Positions 1 to 8,631 of a stretch of DNA of 64,000 nt are shown one piece after another. Within the stretch, counting starts at the first letter, position 1. Every line of letters starts with the position of its first letter. Source of the stretch: Chitinimonas taiwanensis DSM 18899 (GTDB taxonomy: Bacteria; Pseudomonadota; Gammaproteobacteria; Burkholderiales; Chitinimonadaceae); contig NZ_FPKR01000003.1 in assembly GCF_900119825.1 (NCBI RefSeq), positions 296,633 through 360,632 on the forward strand, given 5' to 3'. The notes under the pieces are model-generated. The model was not told the DNA's origin, searched no databases, and saw only the letters and a program-made list of their open reading frames with translations. The translations under genes were made by a program, and so were the position numbers.

Positions 1-63
1 TTGACTCTGTTCATCGGCATGGGTGGCGTCATCAGGGTGTTCGACCCGAAAATCCACGCTCAT
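1..63 (-). CDS. Hypothetical protein, N-terminal fragment cut by window edge
   Basis: Only the first 21 codons are inside the window. The reading begins MSVDFRVEHPDDATHADEQS and runs off the left edge. The ATG is preceded on the minus strand by a strong Shine-Dalgarno sequence (GGAGG, about 71-76) at good spacing, which is the main support for a real start. The short N-terminus is acidic and polar, with no signal peptide, so the product is probably cytoplasmic. No family can be named from 21 residues. Confidence 0.55.
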   Translation of the reverse strand, partial: MSVDFRVEHPDDATHADEQSQ

Positions 64-204
64 GATACTTACCTCCGTCTTGGTTCGAGCGTACAGGGCT
101 CCCTCCCAACCGGGTCACACAGCGCATCGGGATACGGTGCGGTGCAACCTTCCTTCTGCCAGCGGCTGCCTGGGCTTCTGACCCTGGCGTATATCGGCGT
201 GATC

Positions 205-225
205 GGCTGGACAATGTGTCCAGCC
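205..225. repeat. 9-bp perfect inverted repeat with 3-nt centre
   Basis: Arms GGCTGGACA (205-213) and TGTCCAGCC (217-225) are perfectly complementary around ATG. The repeat lies in the 221-bp gap between the rhodanese stop and the start of the leftmost gene, about 140 bp upstream of that start. No T-run follows on either strand, so an operator is as likely as a terminator. Confidence 0.4.
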
Positions 226-284
226 ACTGGGTATTTTGCGCCGGAAGCCGCGCCCATGCTGGCTTTGCAGCCGAAAGGCATCGC

Positions 285-677
285 TCAGTTACAAGCGCAG
301 CTCGGGCTATCCGCAGTCGTGCTGCTGCCCAGTACGGTGCGGTAACCGTCGCGCTTCCACCAGTCCAGCCCGCCGATCAATTCCTTGACCGTGAAGCCGA
401 GCTGGGCGAGCTTGAGCGCGCCCTTGGTCGAGGCATTGCAGCCTATGCCGTCGCAGTAGCTGACATACAGCGCCGCGCGATCGAGGCCGGCCGTGCTGGT
501 CGCATCCATGCTGCGATGCGGCAGGCTCAGCGCGCCGGGAATATGTTCGGCGGCATAAGCCTGGGCATTGCGCGCATCGATCACCACTAGGTGCTGGCCC
601 TCCTGCTGGGCTGCGTACAGGTCGGCGGCGTCGATTTCATAAGCTAGCTTGCTGGCGTAGTGGCTGATCTGGTCCAT
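285..677 (-). CDS. Rhodanese-like domain protein
   Basis: A 130-residue single-domain rhodanese-fold protein, the usual size for stand-alone sulfurtransferases. The signature VVIDARNAQAYAAEHIPGA sits near residues 31-49. The active-site loop is CDGIGCNAS, with the candidate persulfide-carrying Cys at residue 75 and a second Cys at 80. There is no signal peptide, so it should act in the cytoplasm. The start is supported by an AAGGAAG ribosome site upstream of the ATG. Family knowledge suggests transfer of sulfane sulfur to an acceptor; the substrate cannot be read here. The C-terminal tail ends in Cys-Ala-Cys, which is a little unusual. It lies 24 bp downstream of the DUF2917 gene on the same strand and may be cotranscribed. 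Confidence 0.85.
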   Translation of the reverse strand: MDQISHYASKLAYEIDAADLYAAQQEGQHLVVIDARNAQAYAAEHIPGALSLPHRSMDATSTAGLDRAALYVSYCDGIGCNASTKGALKLAQLGFTVKELIGGLDWWKRDGYRTVLGSSTTADSPSCACN

Positions 678-701
678 GGTGCTTCCTTGGCGTGATAGGG
701 A

Positions 702-1025
702 TTAGTGGCAGCCGTTAGCCTGCGGCAGCTTGGCGGTACGCGGCCAGGCATGGCCGAGCTTGTGACGCAGCTGAGCCAGCCAGCCGCGTGCAGGTGCCAG
801 CGCCTTCAGTTGCAGGCGAGCATCGCTCAGGGCTTCGATGACTGCCAGGCGGCCGGCACGCAGCAGATGGCGTTCACCGCGCTGCAGCAGCACATCGCCA
901 CCGTTGTCCTCGGTAATCCACAGATCACCCTGTTCGCACAGCACGATCACGCCATCCACGCTGCGCACGGTACGCAGCTCGCTACGCTGCAGGGCTTGCT
1001 CGTATTCGATAAACTGATGCAACAT
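702..1025 (-). CDS. DUF2917 domain protein
   Basis: A 107-residue protein starting MLHQFIEYEQ. I chose this start because GGAAGGAGCGGG precedes the ATG; a longer upstream reading has no ribosome site. The core (VRSVDGVIVLCEQGDLWITEDNG followed by a Gly/Arg-rich strand pattern) matches the DUF2917 family, a small cupin-like all-beta domain of unknown function. In proteobacteria DUF2917 genes commonly sit divergently beside a GcvA-type LysR regulator, exactly as here, so the neighbouring regulator probably controls it. The C-terminus is basic and rich in Trp and Leu. No signal peptide. Biochemical role unknown. Confidence 0.75.
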   Translation of the reverse strand: MLHQFIEYEQALQRSELRTVRSVDGVIVLCEQGDLWITEDNGGDVLLQRGERHLLRAGRLAVIEALSDARLQLKALAPARGWLAQLRHKLGHAWPRTAKLPQANGCH

Positions 1026-1136
1026 TTTCCCGCTCCTTCCGTCTGGCCACTCATGCCGTATTTGGCTTGGCTTGATTGGCATTCTCTGCCTGGTGTGGCG
1101 CCACAACAATCGATGCTTTTTCAGCGGATAGTTGAA

Positions 1137-2042
1137 ATGAATTCACTGGTTGATCTGCCTGGCAAGCTGCCCTCGCTACCCGCGCTGCGCGCCTTCGAGG
1201 CCGCGGCGCGCCTGGGTTCGGGGGCGCGTGCCGCCGCCGAGCTGTTCGTGACGCCGGGCGCCGTCAGCCATCAGATCAAGTCGCTAGAAGCGCAGCTGGG
1301 CTACCCGCTCTTTGGGCGTGAAGGGCGTGGCCTGGTGCTGACGCCGGAGGGCAAGCGCCTCGCCCAGGTGGTGAACCGCCTGCTGGTCGGGGTGGCGCAG
1401 GAACTGGCGGCAATCAAGCGCGAACACGAAACACCACGCCTGACGGTGACCGCGCTGTCCTCGTTTTCCGCCCGCTGGCTGACACCGCGCCTCGGGCGCT
1501 TTATCGAGGATCACCCCGAGATCGAGCTATGGGTGCAGTCATCGACCACACTGGAGCGACTGGGCGGGCCGGGCGGCATCGATCTGGCCATCCGCATGGG
1601 CTCGGGCCAGTGGCCGGGTGTGCATGCCGAGCATTTCTTCGATGAGTGCTTCATGGTGGTGGCCAGTCCCAGGCTGGCTGGCGGCCTGCCCAGCCACCCC
1701 GCCGAGCTGGCCGGGCGGCCCCTGCTGCGCGCGGCGGGCGAGCCGTGGAAGCCCTGGTTCGAGCTGGCCGGTCTGCCCTGGGCCGAACCGGGGCAGGGCC
1801 TGATCTTCAGCGACTCCGGGCTATTGGTGCAGGCGGCTGTGGACGGCCAGGGTATTGCGCTGGCGCGCCGCTCGCTGGCCCAGGACGATGTGGCTGCCGG
1901 CCGCCTGGTGCAACTGTTCGCGCAGACCCTGCCATTTCATTGGTCCTACTGGCTAGTGACGCCGAATCCGCCGCCACATCGGCCTGTGTTGCAAACCTTT
2001 ATTGACTGGCTGCGTGAACAGATACGCCCGTCTATCTTGTAA
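1137..2042 (+). CDS. LysR-family transcriptional regulator, GcvA-like
   Basis: A 301-residue LysR regulator. The N-terminal winged helix-turn-helix covers about residues 11-70 (LPALRAFEAAARLGSGARAAAELFVTPGAVSHQIKSLE), and the substrate-binding domain covers about 95-295. The reading frame is open upstream, but ATG 1137 gives the canonical LysR N-terminus and length. The PSLPALRAFEAAARL...TPGAVSHQIKSLE pattern is typical of the GcvA/AmpR branch. It is divergent from the DUF2917 gene, with about 110 bp between the starts, the usual layout for a LysR regulator acting on its neighbour. The ligand cannot be inferred; the GcvA resemblance does not prove a glycine-cleavage role, and no gcv genes are nearby. 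Confidence 0.88.
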   Translation: MNSLVDLPGKLPSLPALRAFEAAARLGSGARAAAELFVTPGAVSHQIKSLEAQLGYPLFGREGRGLVLTPEGKRLAQVVNRLLVGVAQELAAIKREHETPRLTVTALSSFSARWLTPRLGRFIEDHPEIELWVQSSTTLERLGGPGGIDLAIRMGSGQWPGVHAEHFFDECFMVVASPRLAGGLPSHPAELAGRPLLRAAGEPWKPWFELAGLPWAEPGQGLIFSDSGLLVQAAVDGQGIALARRSLAQDDVAAGRLVQLFAQTLPFHWSYWLVTPNPPPHRPVLQTFIDWLREQIRPSIL

Positions 2043-2086
2043 AACTGCCTGTGCCACACTCGCGTATTGCCCAACCGAAAGCCGCC

Positions 2087-4276
2087 ATGCCGCTGCGTTT
2101 CCGCCCCTTTCTGCTTGCCGCCTGCCTCTTGCCCAGCCTGAGCCTCGCGGCCGAGATGCCGCGTGTCGCCCTGGTGCTGGGTGGCGGCGGCGCGCGTGGC
2201 CTAGCCCATGTGGGCGTGCTCAAGGTGCTGGAGGAGGCGCGCATCCCGGTCGACTGCGTGGTCGGCACCAGTATGGGGGCGCTGGTGGGCGGCCTGTACG
2301 CGTCGGGCAAGAGCGCCGCCGAGGTGGATAAGGCAGTGGCGGCGATCAACTGGGACGATGTGCTCAATGACCGGCCGCAGCGCCAGCAGCGCAGCTTTCA
2401 CGATAAGCAGGACGACTGGCTGAATATGATGGACCTGGGTCTCGGTCTGTCCGATAGCGGCCAAATGCTGTTTCCCAAGGGCGCGCTCGGCACCCAGAAG
2501 GTTGATCTGTTGATCCGCCGTCTGGTTAATGGCGCCACGCTGAACCGCTTCGACGAACTGCCGCTGCCTTACCGCGCGGTGGCAGCCGACCTGGAAAACG
2601 GCGATATGGTGGTGCTGTCGCGTGGCGACCTGGCCGCCGCCATGCGCGCCAGCATGGCGGTGCCGGGCGTGTTCCCGCCGGTGGAGCGCGATACCCGCGT
2701 CCTGGTGGATGGGGGGATTGCACGCAACCTGCCGGTGGATGTGGCGCGTGGTGTATGCGGTGAGGTGGTGATCGCGGTCGATGTCGGTTCGCCCCTGCTG
2801 ACCCGTAAGCAGGCTAGCGATGTGCTGAGCATTTCCGACCAGACCGTGCGTGTGCTGACCCAACGCAATGTGGATGAGCAGATCCGCCAGCTGGCCGCGC
2901 GCGACATCCTGATCCGCCCTGACCTTGGCAGCATGTCTTCGAGCAGCTTCAATGAAGGCCCGATGGCCCAGGCCGCTGGCGAGAAAGCCGCGCGCGAGCT
3001 GCTGCCCATGCTGCAGTCGCTGAGCGTGAGCGAGGCCGATTACGCGGCCTGGCGCGCCAAGCTGGCCGCACGTCGCTTCGACCCGGGTCCGGTGCTGGCG
3101 GTGGAGGTGGAGCCGACCCGCTTCGTCAACCCAAGCATCCTGCGCGATCTGCTCGATGTGAAGCTGGGTAAGCCGCTCGACCTCGATGCGCTCGAGCACA
3201 AGCTCGGTAATGTGTATGCGCGCGACGATTTCGAGCAGATCGACTACCGATTGCTGCCTGGCGTGGGCGGGCATGCGATCAGCCTCAGCGCGCGCGAGAA
3301 ATCCTGGGGGCCTGGCTATCTCGATCTGGGCTTGGGCATGCGCACCGACTTCGAGGATGACTCTGCCTTCCAGCTCTCCGCCCAGTACCGGCGCAGCTGG
3401 TTGAACCGGCTAGGTGGCGAGTGGAAGAGCCGCCTGCTGATCGGCGAGGCGCGCGGCCTATACACCAGTCTGTACCAGCCGCTCAGCCTGGATGGCGAGC
3501 TCTACCTGCGCCTGGGGGCCAATGTGAACAGCCGCGGCGTGCCGATCTATCTATTTGGCGAGCGGGTGGCCGAGTACCGCCAGACCCGCCGCGCGCTGCG
3601 CTTTGATATCGGCTCCACCTGGGGGCGCTGGGGGCAGATCAGCGTGGGGGCCGAGCGCGCGGTATCGCGCTTTGCGCGCAGCACCGGCGCCACCGAGCTG
3701 CCGGATGAGCGCCTGAACGAGGGTGGACTGTATCTGAACCTGGCCTACGACCAGCTCGATAGCGCCCGCTACCCGCGCCAGGGCAGTTATGCGGCGCTCG
3801 AGCTGTATCGCTCGCTGCCTGGTCTCGGTGGCTTGGTCGATTACAGGACTGCCACGCTAGACCTCAAGCAGGCGGCATCTTTCGGGCGCTGGTCGGGCCT
3901 GCTGGGCCTCAAGTATGTGCACACCAGCAATGAGGCGCCGTTCGAATTCACCCCCACCGCCGGCGGCCTGTTCAATCTGTCCGGCTATCACCAGGGCGAG
4001 GTGCGCGCCGAGCGCATCGCCAGCGCCCAGCTCCGTATCTCGCAGGATGTGGCCAAGCTCACGCCGCTGCTCGGCAATGCCGGCTTCTGGGGCGTGTCGC
4101 TGGAGGCGGCGCGCATCTGGTCGCCGGTGCTGCAGGGCCTGGATGAGGGGCCGCTGCTGTATTCGGGCGCGCTCTTTCTTGGCAGCGATACGCGCCTCGG
4201 CCCCGCCTATCTGGGGCTGGGCTATGGCGATACCCGCCATCTGCGCGTGTATCTGAGCATCAACGGCGGTTTCTGA
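2087..4276 (+). CDS. Exported patatin-like phospholipase with C-terminal barrel (type Vd-like)
   Basis: A 729-residue protein starting at the ATG that gives a clear signal peptide (MPLRFRPFLLAACLLPSLSLAA, cleavage about residue 22). The patatin domain follows: oxyanion glycines GGGGARG near 32-38, nucleophile elbow GTSMG with Ser62, and the DGG motif with Asp208, so the Ser-Asp catalytic dyad is intact. After about residue 330 comes a POTRA-like segment (FVNPSILRDLLDVKLGKPLDLDALEHKLGNVYARDDFEQIDY), then a BamA/surface-antigen-type beta-barrel ending in a terminal Phe (LRVYLSINGGF), the usual outer-membrane signal. This architecture matches PlpD-type (type Vd) autotransporters, which display or release a phospholipase A. 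It is convergent with the next LysR gene, 5 bp away. Confidence 0.88.
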   Translation: MPLRFRPFLLAACLLPSLSLAAEMPRVALVLGGGGARGLAHVGVLKVLEEARIPVDCVVGTSMGALVGGLYASGKSAAEVDKAVAAINWDDVLNDRPQRQQRSFHDKQDDWLNMMDLGLGLSDSGQMLFPKGALGTQKVDLLIRRLVNGATLNRFDELPLPYRAVAADLENGDMVVLSRGDLAAAMRASMAVPGVFPPVERDTRVLVDGGIARNLPVDVARGVCGEVVIAVDVGSPLLTRKQASDVLSISDQTVRVLTQRNVDEQIRQLAARDILIRPDLGSMSSSSFNEGPMAQAAGEKAARELLPMLQSLSVSEADYAAWRAKLAARRFDPGPVLAVEVEPTRFVNPSILRDLLDVKLGKPLDLDALEHKLGNVYARDDFEQIDYRLLPGVGGHAISLSAREKSWGPGYLDLGLGMRTDFEDDSAFQLSAQYRRSWLNRLGGEWKSRLLIGEARGLYTSLYQPLSLDGELYLRLGANVNSRGVPIYLFGERVAEYRQTRRALRFDIGSTWGRWGQISVGAERAVSRFARSTGATELPDERLNEGGLYLNLAYDQLDSARYPRQGSYAALELYRSLPGLGGLVDYRTATLDLKQAASFGRWSGLLGLKYVHTSNEAPFEFTPTAGGLFNLSGYHQGEVRAERIASAQLRISQDVAKLTPLLGNAGFWGVSLEAARIWSPVLQGLDEGPLLYSGALFLGSDTRLGPAYLGLGYGDTRHLRVYLSINGGF

Positions 4277-4281
4277 GCGGC

Positions 4282-5223
4282 TTAGCGCGCGCCGGGTTGA
4301 TAGGCGAGCCAGGGGTCGGTGCTGCTGTCGGCGGCAAATTCGGCGAAGCGGGCGATGATGAAGTCGGCCGCACCGCGCACCTTGGCGGACAGAAAGCGCC
4401 GGCTCGGATAGACCATATACAGATCGAGCCGCGCCGCGCGCCAGCCCGGTAGCACCTGCACCAGGCTGCCGGCGCGCAGCGATTCGCTCACCACATAGGA
4501 CGGCAGCAGGGTGATGCCCATGCCGTCCAGCGTACAGGCGCGCAACACCTCCACCGCATTGCAACTCAGTATCGGCACCGGCCAGGGCACGGCTACCGCC
4601 TCGTCCTCGCTGCGATAGAGCTTGCTCACATTGCGCGCGCCATCGCTTTGCAGGATGGCATGGCCGGCCAGCTCGGACGGTTGCAAGGGCGTGCCGGCAT
4701 GGGCGAGATAGGCGGGCGAGGCGCACAGGATGACCTCGGAAAAAGCCAGCTTGCGCGCCACCATGCTGCTCGCCAGGCCCTGCTGACCGAAGAGCAGGGC
4801 CAGATCGAAGCCCTCCTCGACCAGATCGACCGAGCGGGTGCCGAGCACCAGTTCGACCTGCACCTCGGGAAAGGCCGCCCGGTAGGCGGGCAGCAGCGGG
4901 GCCAGATGGTGCTGGGCAAAGCCGAGCGGTGCATAGGCGCGCAGCACGCCGCTTGGCTCGCGCTGGCGCGTGCTCAGCTGGTCCTCGGCATCGCTGACGG
5001 CTTCCAGAATGTCGTGGCAACGGGCCAGATAGGTCTGGCCCGCCTCGGTCAGCGACAGGCGGCGCGTGGTGCGCTGCATGAGTCGCACACCGAGTTCGCG
5101 CTCCAGTTCCGACACGATCAGCGAGACCGAGGCCTTCGACAGGCCAAGGCTGTCGGCCGCCTTCACAAAGCTGCCGGTCTCGGCCACCCGCACAAAAGTC
5201 TGCATGGCACGGAAGCGGTCCAT
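4282..5223 (-). CDS. LysR-family transcriptional regulator
   Basis: A 313-residue LysR regulator. It begins MDRFRAMQTFVRVAETGSF with the HTH near residues 18-60 (KAADSLGLSKASVSLIVSELERELGVRLMQRTTRRLSLTEAG), a signature of the large CrgA/DsdC-like branch often found beside oxidoreductase or membrane-protein genes. The effector-binding domain follows from about residue 90. It is divergent from the small outer-membrane protein gene (158 bp between starts), so it may regulate that gene and itself. The ligand is unknown. Confidence 0.88.
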   Translation of the reverse strand: MDRFRAMQTFVRVAETGSFVKAADSLGLSKASVSLIVSELERELGVRLMQRTTRRLSLTEAGQTYLARCHDILEAVSDAEDQLSTRQREPSGVLRAYAPLGFAQHHLAPLLPAYRAAFPEVQVELVLGTRSVDLVEEGFDLALLFGQQGLASSMVARKLAFSEVILCASPAYLAHAGTPLQPSELAGHAILQSDGARNVSKLYRSEDEAVAVPWPVPILSCNAVEVLRACTLDGMGITLLPSYVVSESLRAGSLVQVLPGWRAARLDLYMVYPSRRFLSAKVRGAADFIIARFAEFAADSSTDPWLAYQPGAR

Positions 5224-5235
5224 GGCAAAAGTTCC

Positions 5236-5275
5236 CGATTATTGTTTAAGGATATCGAACTATGTATTGAAAGAT
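5236..5275. promoter_or_regulatory. AT-rich divergent regulatory region with LysR-like dyad
   Basis: Immediately upstream of the LysR start is the most AT-rich stretch of this gap. It contains GTTTAAGGATATCGAAC (about 5244-5260), a GTT...AAC dyad centred on GATATC, the general form of a LysR binding site. The TATGTAT that follows could serve as a -10 element. This is inference from position and symmetry only. Confidence 0.3.
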
Positions 5276-5381
5276 TGCTGGTTTATCTGGTTATGGTCAA
5301 ACGGCAAGATGCAAACCGTGACGCAAGCAAGCGCACCCCGGCCTTCAAGCCGGCCCTACTGCAACCACGAAAGGATTCATC

Positions 5382-5876
5382 ATGACCATGACCAAACAGA
5401 CTATTGCCCTGAGCGCACTGATCGCCGGCCTGAGCGCTGTGCCGGCCATGGCCGACGCCAGCACTGGCGCCTATGTATTCGGCCAGACCACCCATGCACG
5501 GGAAACGGAAGGCAAGAAGGATGTCGCCAACGGCCTGGGCGCCGGTGTCGGCTACCGTTTCACCGAGAACATCGCGCTGGAAGGCGGCTACACCGGCCTG
5601 AAGGACCGCGACAACGGCATGGCCGACCAGAGCGCGAATATCCGCGCCGTCGGCATCCTGCCAGTCACTGAACAGATCGAGGTATTCGGCAAGGTCGGCT
5701 ACGCCCGTACCGGCACCACCCTGGGCAACCACGCCAAGGACGGCCTGACCGCCGGTGTGGGCGCCAGCTACGCGCTGGACAAGAACTGGGCGATCCGCGC
5801 CGACTACGACCGCCTGAAGGACAACGGCGAACAGCGCATCAACGCCTACTCGGCCGGCGTGCAGTACAAGTTCTGA
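5382..5876 (+). CDS. Small outer-membrane beta-barrel protein
   Basis: A 164-residue exported protein. Signal peptide MTMTKQTIALSALIAGLSAVPAMADA is cleaved near residue 24-26. The mature part has alternating-residue strands (GLGAGVGYRFTENIALEGGYTGL, FGKVGYARTG, GVGASYALDKNWAIRADYDRL) and ends in Tyr-Lys-Phe, a C-terminal aromatic recognised by the BAM complex. Size and pattern fit an eight-stranded OmpA-transmembrane/OmpX-type barrel without a periplasmic domain. It is divergent from the LysR gene and followed by a good intrinsic terminator, so it is a monocistronic unit. The function may be structural or stress-related; no substrate can be inferred. Confidence 0.8.
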   Translation: MTMTKQTIALSALIAGLSAVPAMADASTGAYVFGQTTHARETEGKKDVANGLGAGVGYRFTENIALEGGYTGLKDRDNGMADQSANIRAVGILPVTEQIEVFGKVGYARTGTTLGNHAKDGLTAGVGASYALDKNWAIRADYDRLKDNGEQRINAYSAGVQYKF

Positions 5877-5915
5877 TGCTGTGATGCTTTGATCGGAATC
5901 TCCCCTCCCCAAAAT

Positions 5916-5944
5916 GCGCGCGCCTAGTAGGCGCGCTTTTTTTT
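5916..5944 (+). terminator. Intrinsic terminator after outer-membrane protein gene
   Basis: A GCGCGCC / GGCGCGC stem with a short TAGTA loop is followed by a run of eight T on the plus strand, 40-60 bp after the stop codon of the barrel gene. AAAA on the left side also allows some function for the convergent mmsB transcript. Confidence 0.8.
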
Positions 5945-5968
5945 GGACGGCAGGGTAGGGGGAGTCGA

Positions 5969-6859
5969 TCAGCCCGACTTACGCAGCAACTGCTGGATGC
6001 TGGAGAAATCCAGCCCGCCCTTGCCCTGGCCGCTATGCAGCGCGTACAGGCTGCGTGCGGTGGCGCCGAGTGGGGTGCTGGCCTTGGCGGCCAGGGCGGC
6101 TTCCATGGCGAGGCCCAGGTCTTTCAGCATCAGGTCCACGCCGAAGCCGCCCTCGTAATCGCGGCTGGCGGGCACGCTGTCCATCACGCCCGGCCAGGGG
6201 TTGTACTTCTCCAGGCTCCAGTTGCCGCCCGAGCTCACGCGCATGATGTCGGACAGCACCTTGGGGTCGAGGCCGTTGGCGACGCCGAGGTTGAGCGCCT
6301 CGGCCGTGCCTATCATGTGCACGGCCAGCAGCATGTTATTGGCGATCTTGGCCACCTGGCCGGCGCCAGCAGCACCGGCGTGGAACAGATTCTTGCCCAT
6401 GGCCTCCAGTACCGGTCGCGCACGGTCGAGCGCGGCGGCTTCACCACCAAGGATAAAAGTCAGCGTGCCGGCCGCGGCGCCGGCGGTGCCGCCCGATACC
6501 GGCGCATCCAGCATGGCAATGTCACGCGCCTTGGCGGCGGCGTGCACCTTGCGCGCCACCTCGGGCGAGATGGTCGAGCATTCGAGGATCAGCGCGCCGG
6601 GCTCAATTGCGTGGACCAGGCGACCCTCGCCCAGGTAGAGCGCGTCCACATGCTGGCTAGCCGGCAGCATGCTGATCACGATGTCGGCCTCCATGACCGC
6701 GTGCAGCGCATTCGGCGCGGCTTCGGCGCCCAGCGCGACCGCGGCCTGCACCGAAGCAGGCACCAGATCGAAGACCTTCAGCGTGTGGCCGGCCTTGATG
6801 AGATTGGCGGCCATCGGGCCACCCATATGGCCAAGGCCGATAAAGGCGATGCGGGACAT
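5969..6859 (-). CDS. mmsB: 3-hydroxyisobutyrate dehydrogenase
   Basis: A 296-residue NAD-dependent beta-hydroxyacid dehydrogenase that oxidises 3-hydroxyisobutyrate to methylmalonate semialdehyde in valine catabolism. The Rossmann motif is GLGHMGGPMAANL at about residues 7-19. The substrate-binding signature DAPVSGGTAGAAAGTLTFILGG follows, and the catalytic-lysine region is GAGQVAKIANNMLL. The ATG at 6859 gives the canonical MSRIAFIGLGHMG start, with AGGAG upstream. It lies 84 bp downstream of mmsA on the same strand, so the two form an operon that performs consecutive pathway steps. Paralogous tartronate-semialdehyde reductases look similar, but the mmsA partner makes MmsB the best call. Confidence 0.9.
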   Translation of the reverse strand: MSRIAFIGLGHMGGPMAANLIKAGHTLKVFDLVPASVQAAVALGAEAAPNALHAVMEADIVISMLPASQHVDALYLGEGRLVHAIEPGALILECSTISPEVARKVHAAAKARDIAMLDAPVSGGTAGAAAGTLTFILGGEAAALDRARPVLEAMGKNLFHAGAAGAGQVAKIANNMLLAVHMIGTAEALNLGVANGLDPKVLSDIMRVSSGGNWSLEKYNPWPGVMDSVPASRDYEGGFGVDLMLKDLGLAMEAALAAKASTPLGATARSLYALHSGQGKGGLDFSSIQQLLRKSG

Positions 6860-6943
6860 GTTGTGCTCCTGGTTATGTGGCGCCGCCCACGCGCGGGGCG
6901 GTCGTGGCCACCGTGCTGGCGGTGGCACTGGCGTTATAGCGTT

Positions 6944-8440
6944 TCAGCGCAGCGCAATCGTGGTATTGACCGGCCCAGCCGTACTCGCGTCGTCGAACCA
7001 GCGCGCGGTGACCGTCTTGGTCTGGGTGTAGAAGCGGATCACCTCCTTGCCATAGGGGCCGAGGTCGCCGAGCTTGGAGCCGCGTGAGCCGGTGAAGCTG
7101 AAGAAGGGCACAGGCACCGGAATCGGCACATTGATGCCGACCTGGCCGACATCGATATCGTGTTGGAAGCGCCGCGCGGCCGCGCCGCTCTGGGTGAACA
7201 GCGCGGTGCCATTGCCATAGGGGTTGGCGTTAACGAAGGCAATCGCCTCGTCCAGCGTGTCCACTTCCACAATGCACAGCACCGGGCCGAAGATTTCCTG
7301 TTCATACACCTGCATGCCGGCCTTTACGCCCGAGAAGATGGTCGGGCCGACGAAATTGCCATGCGCATAGCCGGGCACGCTGGGCTTGCGGCCATCCAGC
7401 TCCAGCCGCGCGCCTTCCTGTACGCCCTGGGCGATCAGGCCTTCCACGCGTGCCAGTGCCTGCGGGTTGATCAGCGGGCCGAGGTCGGCACCGGCCTCGT
7501 GACCGGCGCTGACCTTGAGCGTCTGCGCGCGCGCCACGATGTCGGGAATCCAGCTGCGTGCCTCGCCCACCAGCACCGCCACCGAGGTGGCCATGCAGCG
7601 CTGGCCGGCCGCGCCAAAAGCGGCGCCGACCAGGGCATTCAGCGCCTGCTCCTTATTGGCATCGGGCAGGAACACCGCATGGTTCTTCGCGCCCAGCATG
7701 GCTTGTACGCGCTTGCCGTGCTCGCTGGCGCGCCGGTACACATGGGTGCCAACGCCAACCGAGCCGACAAAAGACACCGCCTTGATATTCGGGTGGTCGC
7801 ACAGCGCATTGACCGCTTCCACCCCGCCATGCACGACATTCAGCACGCCCTTGGGCAGACCGGCACGCTGGGCCAGCTCGGCCAGCAGCATGGGGGTCAG
7901 CGGGTCCTGCTCGCTCGGCTTGAGCACAAAGGTATTGCCGCTCACGCAGGCCATGGGGAACATCCACAGCGGAATCATGGCCGGGAAGTTGAACGGGGTG
8001 ATGCCCGCGCACACGCCCAGCGGCTGGCGAATCGTGTAGGTATCCACGCCGCCGGCCACGTTCTCGGCGAATTCGCCCAGCTGCAGGCTGCCGATCGCGC
8101 AGGCATGCTCGACCACTTCCAGGCCGCGGAACACATCGCCCTTGGCATCGGCCAGGGTCTTGCCCTGCTCGCGGGTCAGCGTGGTGGCCAGCAGGTCCAT
8201 ATGCTCGCGTATCAGCGCCTGCAGGCGCAGGAACACGCGCGCACGTTCGGCAATCGGGGTGGCACGCCAGGCCGGGAAGGCCGCCTTGGCGGCGGCAACG
8301 GCGCTGGCTACCTCATCGGCATCGCACATCGGCACGCGCGCCAGCACTTCCTGGGTGGCCGGGTTGCGTACCTCCTGCCATTGGCGGGCCTGCGATTCGG
8401 CGAATTCGCCATTGATCAGTAGTTTCACGGTCGGGGTCAT
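6944..8440 (-). CDS. mmsA: Methylmalonate-semialdehyde dehydrogenase (CoA-acylating)
   Basis: A 498-residue CoA-dependent aldehyde dehydrogenase that converts methylmalonate semialdehyde to propionyl-CoA, ending the valine pathway. Family motifs are clear: [16 protein letters not shown] near 147-162, FVGSVGVG near 224-231, the MMSDH-typical [14 protein letters not shown] near 251-264, and catalytic Cys282 in GQRCMATS. The ATG at 8440 is preceded by GGAGCGAG; the open frame upstream runs through the promoter and is not coding. It is the first gene of the mmsA-mmsB unit. A MerR/LiuR-type palindrome lies 62 bp upstream of the start, so induction by branched-chain amino acid intermediates is likely. 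Confidence 0.93.
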   Translation of the reverse strand: MTPTVKLLINGEFAESQARQWQEVRNPATQEVLARVPMCDADEVASAVAAAKAAFPAWRATPIAERARVFLRLQALIREHMDLLATTLTREQGKTLADAKGDVFRGLEVVEHACAIGSLQLGEFAENVAGGVDTYTIRQPLGVCAGITPFNFPAMIPLWMFPMACVSGNTFVLKPSEQDPLTPMLLAELAQRAGLPKGVLNVVHGGVEAVNALCDHPNIKAVSFVGSVGVGTHVYRRASEHGKRVQAMLGAKNHAVFLPDANKEQALNALVGAAFGAAGQRCMATSVAVLVGEARSWIPDIVARAQTLKVSAGHEAGADLGPLINPQALARVEGLIAQGVQEGARLELDGRKPSVPGYAHGNFVGPTIFSGVKAGMQVYEQEIFGPVLCIVEVDTLDEAIAFVNANPYGNGTALFTQSGAAARRFQHDIDVGQVGINVPIPVPVPFFSFTGSRGSKLGDLGPYGKEVIRFYTQTKTVTARWFDDASTAGPVNTTIALR

Positions 8441-8475
8441 GTCTCGCTCCTGGTTTTTATCAGCCGCTGCGGGGC

Positions 8476-8517
8476 AGCACTGCCGACTTTGTAGCGTCAC
8501 GTTGACGTAAACGTCAA
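8476..8517 (-). promoter_or_regulatory. Putative MerR/LiuR-type promoter-operator of mmsA-mmsB
   Basis: The palindrome TTGACGTAAACGTCAA (8502-8517) has perfect 7-bp arms around AA. On the minus strand its left arm doubles as a -35 hexamer (TTGACG) with a TACAAA-like -10 after 18 bp, the long spacing typical of MerR-activated promoters. The sequence resembles palindromes described for LiuR, the MerR-family regulator of branched-chain amino acid catabolism in proteobacteria. No liuR gene is in the window. Confidence 0.6.
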
Positions 8518-8631
8518 TTAAATCCTGTCGCGCTGTGGGTAGCGTGGGGCGCCAGCCGCATCGTTCAAGTGATAGTGGCTTGGACTGGTTAAGATGCCGG
8601 GCAGTGCCTGACATAGAACAAGGGGAGACGG

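Noticed and set aside
2201..3274. 357-codon frame antisense to the patatin gene
   Set aside because: The opposite strand carries an unmistakable patatin domain; the antisense product is His/Arg/Gln-rich, typical of a GC-skew shadow frame.
7160..8422. 420-codon frame antisense to mmsA
   Set aside because: mmsA has all catalytic motifs; the antisense product is low-complexity (Gly/His/Arg/Gln) with no recognisable fold.
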